Positions 13,926 through 13,927 of a stretch of DNA of 13,927 nucleotides are shown one piece after another. Position 1 is the first letter of the stretch. Every line of letters starts with the position of its first letter. Origin of the DNA: Thermoplasmatota archaeon (GTDB taxonomy: Archaea; Thermoplasmatota; Thermoplasmata; Thermoplasmatales; Thermoplasmataceae); contig JAMCUV010000017.1 in assembly GCA_023379345.1 (NCBI GenBank), positions 1-13,927 on the forward strand, written 5' to 3'. Below the pieces are notes generated by a model. It saw only the letters and a list, made by a program, of their open reading frames with translations, was not told the origin of the DNA and ran no database searches. Made by a program: the position numbers and the translations under genes.

Positions 13926-13927
13926 AG

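Noticed and set aside
1..13927. tRNA, rRNA, CRISPR repeats, insertion sequences, attachment sites
   Set aside because: I looked for conserved tRNA arms, evenly spaced repeats, transposase or integrase motifs and terminal inverted repeats, and saw none.

Overview
The window looks like chromosomal DNA of a thermoacidophilic euryarchaeon related to Thermoplasmatales. This placement is an inference. It rests on an archaeal-lipid type geranylgeranyl reductase fragment, an archaeal SepF, several genes with a TATA box about 25 bases before the start codon and no ribosome binding site (leaderless mRNA), heavy use of the arginine codon AGG, and an intracellular-looking GH15 glucoamylase. Base composition is about half G+C. 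I see no tRNA, rRNA, CRISPR array, insertion sequence or integrase. Most of the window reads as compact housekeeping DNA rather than an accessory island.

Left part (1-5709). The 3' end of a geranylgeranyl reductase family flavoprotein gene runs rightward off the left edge. It converges, with 2 bases between stops, on a leftward cluster carA-carB-nth: the two carbamoyl phosphate synthase subunits (entry to pyrimidine and arginine synthesis) and an endonuclease III type DNA glycosylase. carA and carB overlap as ATGA. carB and nth are separated by 7 bases, and each has a visible Shine-Dalgarno. Upstream of carA lie a 7-codon mini-ORF that itself overlaps the carA ATG, and an imperfect direct repeat.

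Middle part (5710-8122). sfsA (leftward) and a small DsrE-like gene (rightward) diverge from a roughly 105-base promoter region. The DsrE-like gene converges on kbl, a glycine C-acetyltransferase type PLP enzyme, with 6 bases between stops.

Right part (8123-13927). A tryptophan-rich protein of unknown function (rightward, strong leaderless promoter) converges on a large GH15 glucoamylase/glucodextranase-type gene. After a 407-base stretch without a convincing gene comes an MFS transporter (rightward). It converges on sepF, the FtsZ membrane anchor, which is preceded on the same strand by a DUF998 membrane protein.

The layout is a string of convergent and divergent pairs, each with its own promoter; only carA-carB-nth is clearly an operon. 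Three of the four convergent pairs have exactly 6 bases between stop codons, so transcription must end inside the opposing gene. No clear new multi-gene system is visible. The best leads are the unknown protein at 8123-8707, the carA leader with its mini-ORF and repeats, and the palindromes in the kbl and sfsA control regions.
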